A stretch of DNA of 64,000 bases from Hydractinia symbiolongicarpus. Lineage: Eukaryota; Cnidaria; Hydrozoa; Anthoathecata; Hydractiniidae. Made by a program: the position numbers and the translations under genes. The DNA is taken from positions 1,984,001 through 2,048,000 of the forward strand of contig NC_079882.1 in assembly GCF_029227915.1 (NCBI RefSeq). The letters are read 5' to 3'. Shown in pieces: positions 1 to 11,870 of this stretch. Positions within the stretch are counted from its first letter, which is position 1. Every line of letters begins with the position of its first letter. The notes beneath the pieces are model-generated. The model was not told where the DNA came from, made no database searches, and saw nothing but the letters and a program-made list of their open reading frames with translations.

Positions 1-3000
1 TCGTCAGTAATCGTCAGCAAATTAATCACTTCAACAATGTAACTATTAGCTTTACAAATATTGACCAATAAAATATGCACACACAAATTCATCTGTTAAT
101 AAATAAATTGAGTTTTTTTCTTCATCAGTTGTCAAACACTAACATAACCCGCTGAAAATATGCAAAACAATTTCTTTACTGTTGAAAAGTTCAACCTCAT
201 TATTTATTATTGCAAAGGATCGGTATTAAGATATGCAAACAATAAGCAACATAGGTGTTGATGGTTGGTTACCAACATAATTGCCTTTTGTCGTGATTGA
301 CATAAAGAAATCCACTCAGGACACCAATTAAGCCCCTCCCCTTTGCAGGGGTTAATGATAAAATTTAATCTGTCTCCAATAAGTGTCTAAGTGTATATTT
401 CTAATTGGCAACACAGCATCAATGAAAGCATTCATGATACATCACGTTGCGTGCTAATACCACTTGACAGGTAATATGCGTTACTCATTGCTTTCTTAAT
501 CTGTTTATATCGATATAGATTCTTTTAAAACAAGCAAACCTTCTGCTAACTTTTTTTCCCACTCAACATCGATCTAGCACAGCATGACAATAATCAATGA
601 TAAAATTTTCGATAAAACTTTGTGCTATTTCCCAGACTAATTTGTGATCTACAATGCTTGCTGTCTGTCTGTGAGGCAAAGATGGTAGCCAAGAGTAACG
701 ACTAGTATTTTAAATTATCATTGCAGGTACATATTGGGATTTGGTCGAAAATTAAAAGTTAATACCCGCGACCCTTAAACGGCGAATAATATTGACAATG
801 AGCACCCTTTTTCATATAGTGATCTAGGTAAAAACACTGAACTGTAAAAAAATATGCAATCAGCTTCTGTGAATTCGCGCGTTATTCAAGATTATAAGAC
901 CTTTGTACCGCGAAAATTTCTAAAAATTTCAATTTAGCTGTCATAAAGTAAACCTTGTCCCGAGGAATTATTAGGTTTTTTCGTATTATGGCGGAACTTG
1001 CAGCCCTAGGGACAATACAGAAAGTTCAAAAAGTAGTTGTTTTAGAAGTTAAGGGACTTATTGAAAATCTAAGAAGGAATCGAGCTGACGGTTTTTTTAA
1101 TAACTCCTTAATGCTATATTAAGCATTTTGATAGTTTTTTTTATCTATTAGACACTTGCATGCCATATTTTTAGGTCCCATACCACTCAGGGGCTTTGAT
1201 ATTGGCTATTACTTGAAACTACCCTAAAAATCTCGATGAAATCCCTAATCCCTAATTCCATATTAGGATTATCCTTTAAACTTGAAACTTACAACACAAC
1301 TTTGTTTCATCAAGTAGAATCCTTTTGTATGTTTTTAACACGTGATTAATCTGATTTCCAAATTTCACCCAAAAATAGGGAAAAACCGGATTTTTGGACA
1401 ATTTTTGCAGCTTTTTATGCGAACCATCTAAAAACCGGAAATTGTCTTTAAAAACTTTTTTAACTTTTAGAAAATGTTAAAATTTGCTCTAGAACTAAAG
1501 TAATTGAATTTTAGGCAAGTAATGACATTTTGATCGATTCTAAGCTTTTATTGACGTCATAGAAAAAATGCTGACATAAGCAAAAATTTATTGCTGCCAT
1601 TTTGTTCCTTTTGACACGTACTATAAGTTTGTCAAGTTTGATTCAATTTGAACAACCCTATGAAAAGTTAATAAAGGATGTACTGATTCATATAAGATCA
1701 GTATAAGGTGAATTTAATCAATTTACATTCACAGCCTGTAAACGTTGGATTTTATTTGTTACATTATGATATAACTTGTTGCTAACATCATCGTTAATTT
1801 ATTTCAACAACATCAAGACGATCTATTTAAAAACAGCTTTGTATAGAAGTCTTATGCATCGAATAAGATATGAACGCCCTATCCTCGTAGAGAATTATAG
1901 GTGTTCTTTTATGACACAAAACAAAGATGAAGTAGTTCTGAAGTTCTTCCCAAAAGATTTTACACATTGCGACAGTAACTTTGTTATAGATTGCGACACA
2001 TTTTTTACAAATTGCAACAGAGCAACAAGCAGTATATCAGATATTATACTGCGAAAATAAACAGCTATTCTAAAAATACATAAAAAATCACCTGAAAAAA
2101 ATTGGTTCCCTCAAATTGGATTTCATGTATAATATCAACCCCAGAATTTTTACAATACAATCTTCCCAGAAAGATTAAAAAAAGAGAAGTAAAAAATAAG
2201 TTATTATTGTAAGTTTCTTATCAACACAATCTGGAAATTCACATAAAAAATATTTCTTATTTTTCTTAAAAATGTGTTCTCGTATAGGCGGTAAATGTCT
2301 ACCATTGTAAAAAAATAGAATCTCTAAACACTATACAAGAGGCCCTGGGTAAAAGCTGCGCTCTCAAGTGGATAAATTTCTTATGTAAACTGTTGTATAA
2401 TTTATACATGACGTATGGCATAATTAGAAACCATGCGGCAGTTGGAAATGGTAGTGCAAGAAGAAAGACGTTTATAAATACTGGGTATTTTTTTGCCTTT
2501 CTCTGAAATCCGGAATCTGGAGTTCCGGTACTGTCGCTGAAAATGCTTTGAGTATATGGTTGCTGTCCATGCATGACTTTTACATTTTTCACGCTAAAAA
2601 TTTATTGCTACTTCCAACATAAAATATTTTATATTTATAAATGTTTTTTTTTGTTTGTAAACTAAGGCTTTTTTCGCAAATTACTTCAACCCTTGGAGGT
2701 CTGTGAACTAGGATGTAAAATTGTTTTCATATCGAAACTTGACTCCTAGGTATACATGTAAACAAATTTTTCCATTGAAGAGAAGGAGTAAAAGTGAAGT
2801 GGAACGCTCAAATGTGGATAACCAGCATGTTTTTCTTTATATGATTGTCATCATGCCATTCTTAAAGCCCTCTTTACACTATAACGAATCGAAACAATTT
2901 TTTTTAATTCCTACTTTGACCCAACTCTGAAAGTAGAGAATTGTTTTTTATCCTGATTGTATGTTTTTTTCACACACAAATCAGTTCCAATCTATGTTTT

Positions 3001-3877
3001 CTTAAAACAGTGGGCACATCCGGAGACAACATCTGGAGTAAAAACTTTTATTTGGAAATTATTAATTACTCACCCTTTCTGCTAGTTGGTTAAATGGACC
3101 ATGAACGACTAACCAAAAAAGGACAGCCTTGTTCCCAGGGCATTGTGCCTCACTCCGTAATAACAGCTCAGGGCCACAAGACCATGGGGAAGAGGTTGCA
3201 AAAATGGGTTGTTCCATTAGCGTGATGTCGGTGAAGTGAAGAAGAGCTAAAGTGTCGAAAACTGTAATTAATTGCGCTCTTTCTTTAAACAGTTCCTGCG
3301 CTACCCGTGACTCACAAGGGACCTTTAAACACGCTAGCATGAAGAACCTAAGTTTTAACGTTGGTTTATGTAAAAATTTGCAGTCGCCGTGCAGTAACCT
3401 AATTTAGGCTTTTCCAGTGTGATTTCATCATCGATAAAAAAAAGTTTATAGGGATGAAAGCAAAAATTACAAACTACCGTACGGTTACTAATTCCTTAAT
3501 ATGTTTGAGAATCCCATTTCCTTGTAATCCTGCAAAGCTGCAAATTATTTACTGTAAATGTAAATAAAGCTTCTCTTTTTGTTTTGAATGAAAATAACTC
3601 GTCATTACCCCGCACTTTGACTGGCTAAGTTATCTATTGGCAAACTATACTAAAAACAAAATTCCCTTGAAAGTAATTTCAAATTCTGTTGACGGATATT
3701 TCAATAAGAAACACCCGGAGAGAAAGACGGAATTTGTAAGAACTGCTTAGATAAACTTTTTTCATTCATTTAAGCTTCATAAGTTTGTTGTTCTCAGGAA
3801 ACCGTCAAAGTTGAAGAGAGTATTGGATGATTTTAAAGTGTAACTCGCCGCACCGTTACCTACACGTAAAAGTTGTA
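1..3877. other. Non-coding stretch, no supported gene
   Basis: AT-rich sequence with many homopolymer runs. Open frames are short and show no recognisable domain or splice structure. A 44-codon plus-strand frame at 988-1122 and a 97-codon minus-strand frame at 2299-2592 (one hydrophobic segment) were examined and not accepted. A short inverted-repeat element lies at 3124-3198. The 5' or regulatory sequence of the next gene may begin near the right end. Confidence 0.6.
3124..3198. repeat. Short MITE-like element, same family as 7097-7167
   Basis: The left end reads CAGCCTTGTTCCCAGGGC. The right end, reverse-complemented, begins CAACCTCTTCCCC. These are imperfect inverted repeats related to the CAACCTCGT(T/C)CCCAGG ends of the better preserved element at 7097-7167. 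The 92-codon minus-strand frame across 3062-3340 runs through it and is not taken as a gene. No convincing target duplication was seen, so this is probably an old copy. Confidence 0.45.
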
Positions 3878-4946
3878 ATGTTGCCAAAAGAGTTGTTGTT
3901 AGTGGTTTTATGTCTCGTATTGACTTCAGGTATTTGCGCGTATTATTTATTACTGATGTAAATTTAAGTTAGAATTCTGGTCAGCTGCAATGCAATTTGG
4001 CGTTATAAACTTTTGCGAACGGCTTGATTTTAGATATTATGTTCCTAAACTTAAAATGTCGTTCACAAGATTTTTCTATGGCGAAATTTTCGCGTCACCA
4101 CGCATATTAAAAGGAGAAAAGGAAACTGTATGGACAAGATTCCGAGAGTCCGCGAAGAGAGCATTTTTATATTATTTTTAAAGATAACAAGCCTTTTAAG
4201 AAAAAAAAAATTAAAATGGATCAGTCAGGCGATGCTGTTTTGCAATTTCTAGAAATAGACAAAAAATATTTAACCGGGTTGTTGCTTAGGAAAATTAGGC
4301 ATATTTAGAAAGCGGTTTAAAGTTAATAAGAAAGTTTCTATAATTAATAAATAATAAAATGAGAAAAGTACGAAAGGGAATACAAATGAGAGATAAATAT
4401 TTTATGTGAGTGTTAACTTTCCCAACCATAAAAGAAAAATTTTAGATACGGGTGTGTGAATCAAAAACTTATTACACGATTTTTATTTTTTTATAAGAAT
4501 AGTGTTTTTTCGTTTCAACATGATAGGATAAAAGATTCTTATAGAGTATATTCTTACATTTTTTAGATCCAATCCTCTCCCAACTATTACCGGGTTACGA
4601 GATCACTGTGTTACAACACGAAAAAAAACGAACGTCGGAGTTACCAAAACTTCAACAAGCCAATCGGAGCACTTGCTGTAAACTGGGCAGAAGTCTTGCA
4701 AAACGTGGTTTCACAGAATGTAGCAACAGACGAAACAATATATCGAGACTAGACAAGTTGCTTTCACGCAATGCTGGACGCACTATTCTTGTTTCTAAAC
4801 GACTTGTGCGAAAATGCGAACTCGTCTACTCAAAGTATTTTGCAAAATGCTGCTTTCGTGTGATTCAAAAAGACGTTATTTATCACAAGCGAAAAGCTAC
4901 GAAATATTTACTAACCGCCATATCGAAATTGACAACTGACAATTAA
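3878..4946 (+). CDS. Candidate small secreted basic protein with anaphylatoxin-like cysteine pattern
   Basis: Two-exon model: 3878-3929 and 4567-4946. Exon 1 starts with ATG and encodes a hydrophobic leader (MLPKELLLVVLCLVLTS), ending one base into a codon at a CAG|GTATTT donor. Exon 2 follows a T-rich TTTTTTAG acceptor and restores frame to a TAA stop, giving 143 residues. The mature part is strongly basic and has six cysteines ordered CC, C, C, CC: CCKLG, then TEC, then KCEL, then FAKCC. This resembles the CC...C...C...F..CC signature of anaphylatoxin/fibulin-type domains, but the middle spacing is longer than usual and no EGF modules follow. The leader, the phase match and the cysteine order are seen; the family assignment is inference. 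An unrelated cysteine-rich secreted peptide is equally possible. Confidence 0.45.
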
Positions 4947-6142
4947 AACCTCTTTTTTCATGCATGACATGGTGATATGTGTAGCTACACCAAAAGAAAT
5001 TTATTAATATTATTATGACTAGAATTGTATTCAACTTAACTTACAAAATGAAATTTACATACATGTTATATCTAACCAAATTCGTCCCAAGTCTTCTTTT
5101 TACCAACGTAACTAAAAGGAGAAAATTCCTTCACACATGCACTATGCCATCATCCCTATAGCTAATATTCTTTCACGCGCAGAATTCGGAATTATCCAAC
5201 CGCAATAGACCAAGTGCTAATTAAGATAAATTCCTCAAAGCTTCACTTACAGCAGGTAGTGCTTCAAATAATGGAGATCTAGTAGAGACCCTTCAAATAT
5301 ACTTAAAAGAAAACTCATAGTCACCTGCCTAAAAAAAAACCTGTCTAGCGAATACCTCACCAAAAAAACCTCTTATAAAGACACGCAAGTTTAGGTCCCG
5401 TCTGAAAATACCCATCCTATAATGACTTACCTCTTATCACCATATTTTGGCCAACCTAATAATCGCAGTAAAAAGTAAACCGTACTTCCCAAGGATTTTT
5501 TTAAGATAAAAAACGGGGCAAACATCCCGAGCTCAGTAACTTTTTTTATGACACGACGACAGAAGTTATAGTAGCTAATATACAAAATTTTGCCGTTCAG
5601 AAGCAACAAACTAAGATTTAAAAATAATATTGTTTCACGATGAATACTCTCTTTAATTAACGGATACTGCAAAAGGCTGACACGTCTGGTCAACGCACAG
5701 ATTTTAGCCTGGCCGAACTTTGGTCTATAAATCATAGAACAAAGAAAATTTTCTAAAAAGCGGACAAGCATTTAGCGAACACTCTAATTAACGGACAGGA
5801 TTTTATACACGGTATGGGTATTTCGACCTTTTTTTGTAATTAGTGGACACCTGCAAAAAATGATGCAAATATTTTTGTTTTTTTAATCAATTCTCCTAAG
5901 GGAGGACACCTCTAGGGGAAAGATAATTTGCACCAATGCTAATTAGACTAGTACAGGCAATGCCACATACATATGTTTTTAAAATACAAATAAAAAAAAT
6001 AATACATGCTTAGGGACTCTCTTTATAAATTCACTGTTTTATATATGTCCAGAAGAAAGTCGGTCATTTTTATGTGCTTTTTGATAGCAGGTGTATTGTT
6101 TTAAAGCTACAAACTAATTGATTGTATTTCATTTGTTTACAT
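4947..6142. other. Non-coding stretch
   Basis: No gene is supported. A 114-codon minus-strand frame at 5427-5771 lies in sequence containing AATTAACGGACAGG and AATTAGTGGACACC motifs. These look like internal pieces of a decayed DNA transposon. The right end probably holds the 3' UTR and polyadenylation region of the minus-strand reductase gene ending at 6143. Confidence 0.5.
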
Positions 6143-7990
6143 CTATGATCCATTTGATTCGTTCAACAGTTTTCCGAGTTCTTTCGAGCGATCACTAGCT
6201 GCTTTCACAGCATCTATAACTGCAGCTCTCATTCCAGCTTTCTCCATGGCGTGTATTCCATGTATGGTACTTCCTCCTCCTGAACAAACTGCATCCTTAA
6301 GTTCTCCAGGATGCTTTTGAGTTTCTTCCACCATTCTTGCCGCACCCAGAACCGTTTTAGCTGCCATTCGTAGAGCTTCATCTCGATTCATTCCTCCCAA
6401 AACTGCACCATCTGCAATAGCTTCGATAAAGCAATACGCATACGCAGGTCCGCCACCCGCAAATCCTGTAACTGTATCCAGTAAATCTTCTTTGACTTCT
6501 CTACAAAAGCCAACAGAAGTCATCAGCTGTTGAATCATTTTTCTGTCTTCAGGTTTACAATGTTGTCCTAATGCAAACGACGAAACTCCTTCCCTGTATT
6601 GTACAGGCGTGTTCGTCATCAGTCGAGCTAGTTTGGTTTTGGGAGGCAATAGATATTGCATTGTACGCAGTTTCATACCTATTAAAAAATATACAGTGTG
6701 GCAAAAAATGGTGGCAAAGATGTGCTGATTTGAGTACCTCAACCTACAGATTGATAAATAATTCCGCACCCTCGAAGAATAATACCACCTTTTTTTTCTT
6801 ATGACTATGATAATACCTATGATGTGGTGCGATTTTTCCTTGTCCGAAGTTCGTCCGAACATTATCGTTTAAAGAACATCCGAAATTAATTTGTTCGAAG
6901 CTTGTCACTGAAAGGAGACAACGATAAAGTTTTAGGTTGGCTGCGGAAAAAAATGCATGTCTTAATGCTCCATATGACTTTGATGTTTTTTCGGTTGTCT
7001 ATATTTTCATAACATGCTATCACGCATTCTTCGTTGGTTTGAAGAAAACTTGGATTCGTTCGCTGTAGGCGCCATATAATGAAATTTAGGCATAGACAAC
7101 CTCGTCCCCAGGCCCATTTTTCTCTCGGATATCAAAAAAGCGAAAAATTGCCCTGGGAACGAGGTTGAGGCATAGAGTAACGTAATGAGGAGAACGCGTG
7201 ACATTGTGGACCCAATAGCGTTAATTTTAAACACGCAATCGGCGTTGAGTTTGAAATCCAGATTTCCATAGCGTTATTTCGTATGCGCCACATGCCACTC
7301 AAAAAAATTGATTGGTTAATTAGACACAATTTACGTTAATGGCTTCAGCTTTCGTAGAGTGTAGTTAATTAATTTGAAGATTGAGAGGTGTGTAGGAGGA
7401 ATTGTCAGAAATTAGAAAATGTTTATAAGCGTAAGATCTGTCTTGAACTGACTATAGCATTGTGTTTTCCATTCAATGAATTGTAATTTGTCCCAGCGAA
7501 TAAAGCTTTTTATTTCGGTAAATGACAGAGTTCAGAATGTCAAAGTTTTGGAATTAAAATTGACATTCCGTGGGAGCACTTTACAAGAAGATACAAGGAA
7601 ACTTACCAAACCAACTCTGTCATGATAGAACTTTTCACCACATATCTATTATTGCTATATTTTTAAGACAAAATTTAACAAACCTGCAGCAAATGATAAT
7701 AATAAATGGTCCTGAGTAACATGAGGTGATATTTCACGTAGAACATTTGGTAAAACTTGAGGTTTGACTGCCAATACCACCAGTTTATTTTCTTTCAACA
7801 AATTTATATTATCTGTGGTAGTTTGGCATCCCAGTTTTTTTGCTCTGTAAACATCTCTTTCAGTTGGCGCACTTGCCCAAACTTGATCAAGTTGAACAGC
7901 ACCGGCCGATACAAACCCCTTGGTCAAAGCTTCCACAAGGGTTCCTGCTCCTAGAAATGCTATTTGTGGCAGTTTAAAAGTTTGATACAT
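6143..7990 (-). CDS. PYCR: Pyrroline-5-carboxylate reductase (two exons)
   Basis: Catalyses the last step of proline synthesis, NAD(P)H-dependent reduction of 1-pyrroline-5-carboxylate. Exon 1 is 7990-7684 and exon 2 is 6678-6143, joined in phase 1 (GCAG|GTTTGT donor, TTTTTAATAG acceptor) to give 280 residues, close to the usual 270-320. The N-terminus has the Rossmann glycine motif FLGAGTLVEALTKGF, followed by LAVKPQVLP, typical of the family. The C-terminal exon has MTNTPV, TSVGFC, a TGFAGGGPAYAY segment and KDAVCSGGGSTIHG, the substrate and dimer region. Small departures from the commonest forms are GGGPAY where GSGPAY is usual, and CSGGGST where SSPGGST-type sequence is usual. No mitochondrial presequence is evident, so it may be the short cytosolic (PYCR3-like) form; that point is inference. 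It is divergent from the neighbour starting at 8383, and its intron contains a 71-bp palindromic MITE. Confidence 0.93.
7097..7167. mobile_element. 71-bp palindromic MITE with 9-bp target duplication
   Basis: Sits in the intron of the P5C reductase gene. Ends are CAACCTCGTCCCCAGG and, inverted, CAACCTCGTTCCCAGGG. The element is flanked on both sides by AGGCATAGA (7088-7096 and 7168-7176), a perfect 9-bp direct repeat consistent with target-site duplication. The 9-bp length suggests a Mutator-like source, though 71 bp carries no coding sequence to confirm it. Part of the same family is seen at 3124-3198. Confidence 0.75.
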
Positions 7991-8382
7991 CTTCGCGAAT
8001 GTATTTTACGAAGATGCTAAGTTTGTTAAAGAATATATCACGGCAAACAAAAACAATGCCCAACACGTGCTTTACACTGGTAGCTTTGAAAAATGTGTAA
8101 AGAGATCTTCCTCGCGGTAGTTAAAACAATGCAGTCTTAATTAAATTGTTAAAAATTAAATTAGGAGAAATTATTAAAAATTTTGCTTTGTAAAAATCTT
8201 TAATAGTTAACAGATTTTCTCAATACTTTCATCACGCACAACACTGTGGTGTAAATGTGTAAGCAAAGCATGAAAAAAACACCCAGGATGAAGAGCTTAC
8301 ACGTGCGGCAAATAATGGTTCTTTAATTAAACGCGGGATTTCAGTTGTATCGCGGTTATTTATTTTGATTCCGAAAGTAAAG
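7991..8382. promoter_or_regulatory. 392-bp divergent intergenic region, probable shared promoter
   Basis: The minus-strand reductase starts at 7990 and the plus-strand UBA protein at 8383, leaving 392 bp for two 5' UTRs and promoters. No clear TATA box was identified; the region is AT-rich with a CACACGTGCGGC-type E-box-like stretch near 8300. Co-regulation is inference from spacing only. Confidence 0.4.
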
Positions 8383-9421
8383 ATGGCGGATGGTGGGTCT
8401 TGTGATTATCGAGATAAACAAACCAAGTTTAGCAGATATGACATGGAAATAAATAAGTTGGTTAATGAGATGGGGTTTGGAAGGGAAGAATCACGAATGG
8501 CTATACAAGATGCTCATGGTAATGTTGATGCGGCAATTGAAAAGCTTCTAAATGGAAATTATGCGCCCCCTCCGTATACCCCTGCAGTTACTGTAGTAGC
8601 ACCATCAAATCCCCCAGTACCAGTGTTGACAGAAGAGAGCAGTGTTAAAAGGAAAGAGAAAGGCCATACCAGCTTTTTTCCCCATTTCATATCTGATCTA
8701 ACTCACCGCAATAAAAGTACACCACCTCACGAAGACCACCCGACAGCTCCACCACTTTCAAGTATTGGTGGCATCTATCCAGATCTACCACCTTCCAACT
8801 TTGACAATTTAAATTTACTTCTACCTCCTTATGAAAAAATTGAGAAGAGTGAAAAGATACAAAAGTGGGAACAAGATGAGAATGTGTTTCATTTGACTAT
8901 GGAGAACTATAATGCTAATAATTTTATTGGATTTAGTTATTCAGAAAGATGTTCAGTCTGCTTCAGTCAATTAGCCCATGGAGAATTAGATGTGAAAAGT
9001 TTGAAAGAGAATATTATAAAACAAAGAGGGAAGGTAACTAAATACATATATTTTTAATTTTATTGCATAATGGCTGTTGTACTTAATTTCTGTTCTGTTT
9101 TCTTTATTTTTTTAGTACTATCATTATAATTGCTTCACAAAAAAATTTGGTCCAAAATGTGCGTACTGTTGCTTTCCGTTAGCACAACCAGATAAAGACC
9201 ACGAACTTTCTGGAAAATATCTGATGTACAAAAATAAAGATTACCATGTCGAGTGCTATGAAAAGTATGCAGGACCAAGATGTACATATTGTTTTAATGT
9301 TATTATTGAAAAACCAAATGGAGAATTTAGTGGAAACTGGGTTGTGGACAGACAACAAGAATTCCATGTTGAGTGTTACCAGAAAAAAATGTATGCCATA
9401 TGGAGAGCTAAAAATTCATAA
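8383..9421 (+). CDS. UBA protein with PPxY, PTAP and YPxL late-domain motifs and three C2HC zinc knuckles
   Basis: Two exons, 8383-9033 and 9116-9421, phase 0 (AAG|GTAACT donor, TTTTTTTAG acceptor), 318 residues. The start is the ATG at 8383 in AAAGATGG context; the frame is open upstream only from a TTG. Residues about 20-58 form a UBA-like three-helix ubiquitin-binding domain with the MGF loop at 30-32. A proline-rich linker carries PPPY (62-65, NEDD4 WW ligand), PTAP (120-123, TSG101 UEV ligand) and YPDL (132-135, ALIX ligand). The C-terminus has three repeated zinc modules of CxxC about 25 residues before HxxC (190/193-220/223, 232/235-261/264, 273/276-301/304). These recall LIM first halves and the LIM-like region of plant DA1 proteins. 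Together this suggests a ubiquitin-binding adaptor linking E3 ligase and ESCRT, which is inference. No named orthologue is recognised. Confidence 0.85.
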
Positions 9422-11870
9422 TCTATCCATGATTAAATGATATAATAAGAAAGAGTTGTGTCTCTGCACTCTTGATACTGAGTCACCATAACCAGACGAA
9501 AGTCCAGTTACATTGTCAATTGGCATATATGCGTTATGTTTATTATGTAACTAATATACTGTAAATTTATCAAATTAAAAGCAAACTTATATTTTTGGGC
9601 AAGAATTCTTTGAACTATTTTAGCACAATTTAAGCAGGCCTTAAGTTGTATAATGTTTCTGTAACAAAGTTTCCACATACATTTAAAATAAATTAAAATA
9701 GAGTAATGTCTGCGTTTTTTTATTTACCTGATACTTAAGCCAGGAGAATAAGAGTAATCTTTCTTACCACCAAAAAATTGACATTGAGAAAAAGAGTGTA
9801 TTTAAAAAATTTTTGAGAAATTTAATTACTGGACTTCTGATTCTTCGTCTTCAGTTAAATGTGGATGGTCATCAATTAGGAGGAAGTAACGCTACAAAAA
9901 TTTCTAGTTTATGCAAATTAATTATTTTCCCTCCCGGGAAATCCCATTATTAAAAAGTTATTAATATTTCGCCTAACTTTTGTCAAGAAAATTACTTAAA
10001 GAATGAAACTTTCGCTAGTTGAAAATTTTTTTTGCGAGAAATTAATTTTGGGAATGATTTCATTTATTTTTCGCAAGAATTCACTTTTGCAGCTTCTTCG
10101 AAAATTTTGCAATTCAATTTTGAGGTAATGTTAAGAAAAAAGAAAGCCCAGGGTCTCTGCCGTTTTTTTACACAATTTTTTACGGCTGTGTAAAAAAACA
10201 CTCTAAATTAGGCACTGTTTAAAAATGTTGAACCATGGGAAGGTAATCATCCAAACAAGACAATTGATTGGAGCGGCCTCAAAAATATCAAATACGAAGG
10301 TCTCTTGTTTCATACGTAATTTATCGGTATAAAATTTTCATCTTTTTAAATGGAATTGACAGTCCTAAAAACGTAAGAATTAACTTATCATTTCAACATA
10401 TTACGTAGGGATAATTTTTTTCCTAATTGAGCCTCTGTACTATTTGCACAGATCTACTTTTACAATTTTGATCCAACAATCTAAATTTGTCACCTCAGAA
10501 AAAACAGTAGTAACTGTCCTAAATAGGAAATATAATAATGACTGGGACCAAGAAGAGTATCTGCAGTCACAAATATATGAAAATTAAAAGCCGATGGAGG
10601 GGTGACCTTAGATTCTAAGGTGTCAATAAGAGGGGGGACTTCACATATTTGCGACCACAAATTCGAGTTTAGGTCAAAACTTTAGCGATGGATTCGAATT
10701 GACAGGGAGTTAATTTTGTTACTTCAACTTTTTTCTATAGCTAACAAAATTTTTTTCTAACAGCTTTTTTATACTGACATTACCATATCTTCTAATACCC
10801 TGCGCCCTAGGTGTCAGAGGCGGTGAAATAAAGGATTCCTTCGTAGTAAAAACAAGTATTATTCCGAACGCGGAACACTAAAATATATTTTAAATTCTAC
10901 AAAAACAGACAAAATTAATAAATACAATTTGTGAATATGGAAAATTTATATACTAAATTAATATTAAATTATAAACATCTCTTCATTCATTACAAAATTT
11001 AGCACTATTTGTACAAAACTTCAGGGACTTGGTAAACTCACCAATGAGTCTTGCAAAATACAAAAACATACCTTCACTTGACATGTCTCAACGGACGGAC
11101 GTCACGCGTAAGCCAATGAAATTGAAATACAACTTTGAGATATTTTTAAAACTGTTCAGAAATCCATGAACATTTTCGGAAAATTGTCAAAGTTGTATAA
11201 TAATTTCGTACTATGATTTATATAACTCACTTGTACTCATTTTTGTTCATCGAAACGAAATCAAAATTAAAGTAAATAAAATTAGTCAAACACCTGTGAG
11301 AAAACAGACGCTCCAGATCCTAACAGAAACAGTCATTTTTTTTTTGTTTACTTGAGCTTTGATTAATAGCTACATGTACAAAATAGGACAGCGAAGACAT
11401 ACACCTAACTATTCATAATTAAATTTGTTGACATATTTTAAGTGTTGTGTCTAAAAATATGTGATATTGAAAAACTTATAAACAAAAATAGGAAAGAAAA
11501 AAAGGCAGGTATAAAAACCTAATGTTATTTTGAAATTTCACAAAAAATTAATCGTATTTAATATTATTGTAAATATAAAAACATTAATTTATACTTTTAA
11601 TTTTAGACAAAAGATTTATCGGAACCTGACCGAAAATTATGATAAGTGACAGGGAAGTAAAACCAACCGTTCTTAATTGAACAAGCTGGTGTTTTATAAA
11701 ATATTAAATTTGTCTTTTTACTAACTATTAAAAAAAGTTATTTTAATATGGCTTGCCATCATTGTATACACACAAAGTTTGGCTTTTATAATCTGCTAGT
11801 TTGTCGGAAATCATGTGAGGTATAAATCGAATCGACATTTTTCTCACCATTCATAAACCCAAACCGACCA
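9422..11870. other. Intergenic stretch between two convergent genes
   Basis: Holds the 3' flank of the UBA gene (AATAAA-like signals near 9680) and the 3' flank of the minus-strand phosphatase ending at 11871. No gene is supported. One clean structural feature is a hairpin with perfect 13-bp arms, GTTTTTTTACACA at 10162-10174 and its complement at 10187-10199, with a 12-nt loop. The rest is AT-rich low-complexity sequence. Confidence 0.5.

Noticed and set aside
988-1122. 44-codon plus-strand frame starting MAELAALGTIQK
   Set aside because: Too short, no downstream exon found that continues it.
2299-2592. 97-codon minus-strand frame with one hydrophobic segment
   Set aside because: No homology recognised, no splice context; a chance frame cannot be excluded.
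3062-3340. 92-codon minus-strand frame
   Set aside because: Runs through a MITE; the translated segment is repeat-derived.
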